5,874 nucleotides of DNA from Trebonia sp. Its GTDB lineage: Bacteria; Actinomycetota; Actinomycetes; Streptosporangiales; Streptosporangiaceae. The DNA is taken from contig JASHXJ010000197.1 in the NCBI GenBank assembly GCA_030043595.1, positions 1 through 5,874 of the forward strand, written 5' to 3'. Below are positions 5,450-5,874 of this stretch, in pieces. The position numbers and the translations under genes were made by a program. The notes under the pieces are model-generated. The model worked only from the letters and a program-made list of their open reading frames with translations. It searched no databases and had not been told where the DNA came from. Positions within the stretch are counted from its first letter, which is position 1. Every line of letters starts with the position of its first letter.

Positions 5450-5466
5450 GCGGCTCATCACTCATC
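5423..5466 (+). repeat. Imperfect 22-bp tandem repeat spanning the VOC start codon
   Basis: Copy 1 (5423-5444) and copy 2 (5445-5466) match at 18 of 22 positions, both beginning CCTGAG followed after one variable base by GGCTCA. Copy 1 read in the small-ORF frame gives PERLTTH, and copy 2 read in the VOC frame gives PERLITH. The VOC ATG (5442-5444) forms the last three bases of copy 1. The period is not a multiple of three, so the repeat shifts frame. The mismatches suggest an old duplication if it is one. Confidence 0.75.
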
Positions 5467-5874
5467 TGCGTCACGTCGACATCGCCGCGCCGGACTTCGG
5501 CCGGCAGCTCGCCTTCTACACGAGCGTCTGGGGCCTGGTCCAGGTGGGCGGCGACACCGGCGTGGCGTTCCTCGCCGCCGACGGGTCGCCGGAGCAGTAC
5601 GTGCTGCGGCTGCGCGCGGGGGACAAGCGGCTGGACCTCGTCGCGTTCGGCGCGCAGAACGCCGCACACGTCGACGAGCTGGCCGCGAGGCTGACGGCGG
5701 CCGGGGTCCGGCTCGTCAGCGAGCCCGGGACGCTCGGCACGCTCGGCGGCGGCTACGGCTTCCGGTTCTTCGATATCGACGGCCGGACGATCGAGGTCTC
5801 CAGCGACGTTGCGGTCCGCCGGCACCGGGCGATCGAGGAGAAGGAGCCGATTCCGGTGCGGCTGTCGCACGTGG
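5442..5874 (+). CDS. VOC-superfamily protein (glyoxalase/extradiol dioxygenase type), 3' end outside the window
   Basis: The visible 144 residues hold one complete VOC module. Residues 6-31 (ITHLRHVDIAAPD onward) form the first strand and helix with H11 at the usual first metal-ligand position. GYGFRFFDIDGRTIEVS (104-120) gives the last strand, with E118 at the usual Glu ligand position. The sequence continues through a charged linker (RHRAIEEKEP) into IPVRLSHV, the start of a second VOC module, so the full protein is probably a two-module enzyme of roughly 300 residues, like extradiol dioxygenases. In those enzymes the catalytic iron ligands lie in the second module, which is outside the window, so ring cleavage cannot be confirmed. 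ATG 5442 is preceded by GAGAGG (5426-5431) at ten bases; most relatives start near this point. Translation may be coupled to the overlapping small frame. Confidence 0.9.
   Translation, partial: MPERLITHLRHVDIAAPDFGRQLAFYTSVWGLVQVGGDTGVAFLAADGSPEQYVLRLRAGDKRLDLVAFGAQNAAHVDELAARLTAAGVRLVSEPGTLGTLGGGYGFRFFDIDGRTIEVSSDVAVRRHRAIEEKEPIPVRLSHV

Noticed and set aside
5433..5870. 145-codon minus-strand frame opposite the VOC gene
   Set aside because: The plus strand encodes a clear VOC module; the antisense translation has no recognisable features.

Overview
The window is GC-rich DNA with dense coding, strong third-position G/C bias, Shine-Dalgarno sites of the GGAG type and one -10 box of the TAGGAT type. 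This suggests a high-GC actinobacterium; I cannot place it to genus. Both ends cut through genes.

Layout, left to right: (1) the 5' part of a cupin gene on the minus strand; (2) a 135-base divergent control region; (3) a fumarylacetoacetate-hydrolase (FAH) family gene on the plus strand; (4) a leftward operon of two complete short-chain dehydrogenases (SDRs) joined by an ATGA overlap, followed by a 48-codon SDR remnant in which a Rossmann N-terminus is joined in frame to an SDR C-terminus; (5) a leftward LysR-type regulator; (6) a 75-base divergent promoter region with two inverted repeats; (7) a rightward, closely related LysR-type regulator; (8) about 200 bases carrying a good promoter and a 39-codon reading frame; (9) the 5' part of a VOC (vicinal oxygen chelate; glyoxalase/extradiol dioxygenase superfamily) gene on the plus strand, running off the window.

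Together the genes look like a regulated catabolic cluster for an aromatic or other cyclic compound. The SDRs would oxidise alcohol or diol intermediates, the VOC protein could act as a ring-cleavage or related metal enzyme, the FAH-fold protein would hydrolyse, hydrate or decarboxylate the keto-acid product, and the cupin could be an auxiliary or metal-dependent enzyme. The two LysR proteins are the obvious candidate regulators. The substrate cannot be read from the sequence.

The points most worth a second look are: the in-frame internally deleted SDR; the small reading frame before the VOC gene; an imperfect 22-base tandem repeat that includes the VOC start codon, where removing one copy would fuse the small frame to the VOC protein; the head-to-head LysR paralogues; and short repeats or palindromes in all the main intergenic regions. 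I see no RNA genes, insertion sequences, CRISPR arrays or integration sites.
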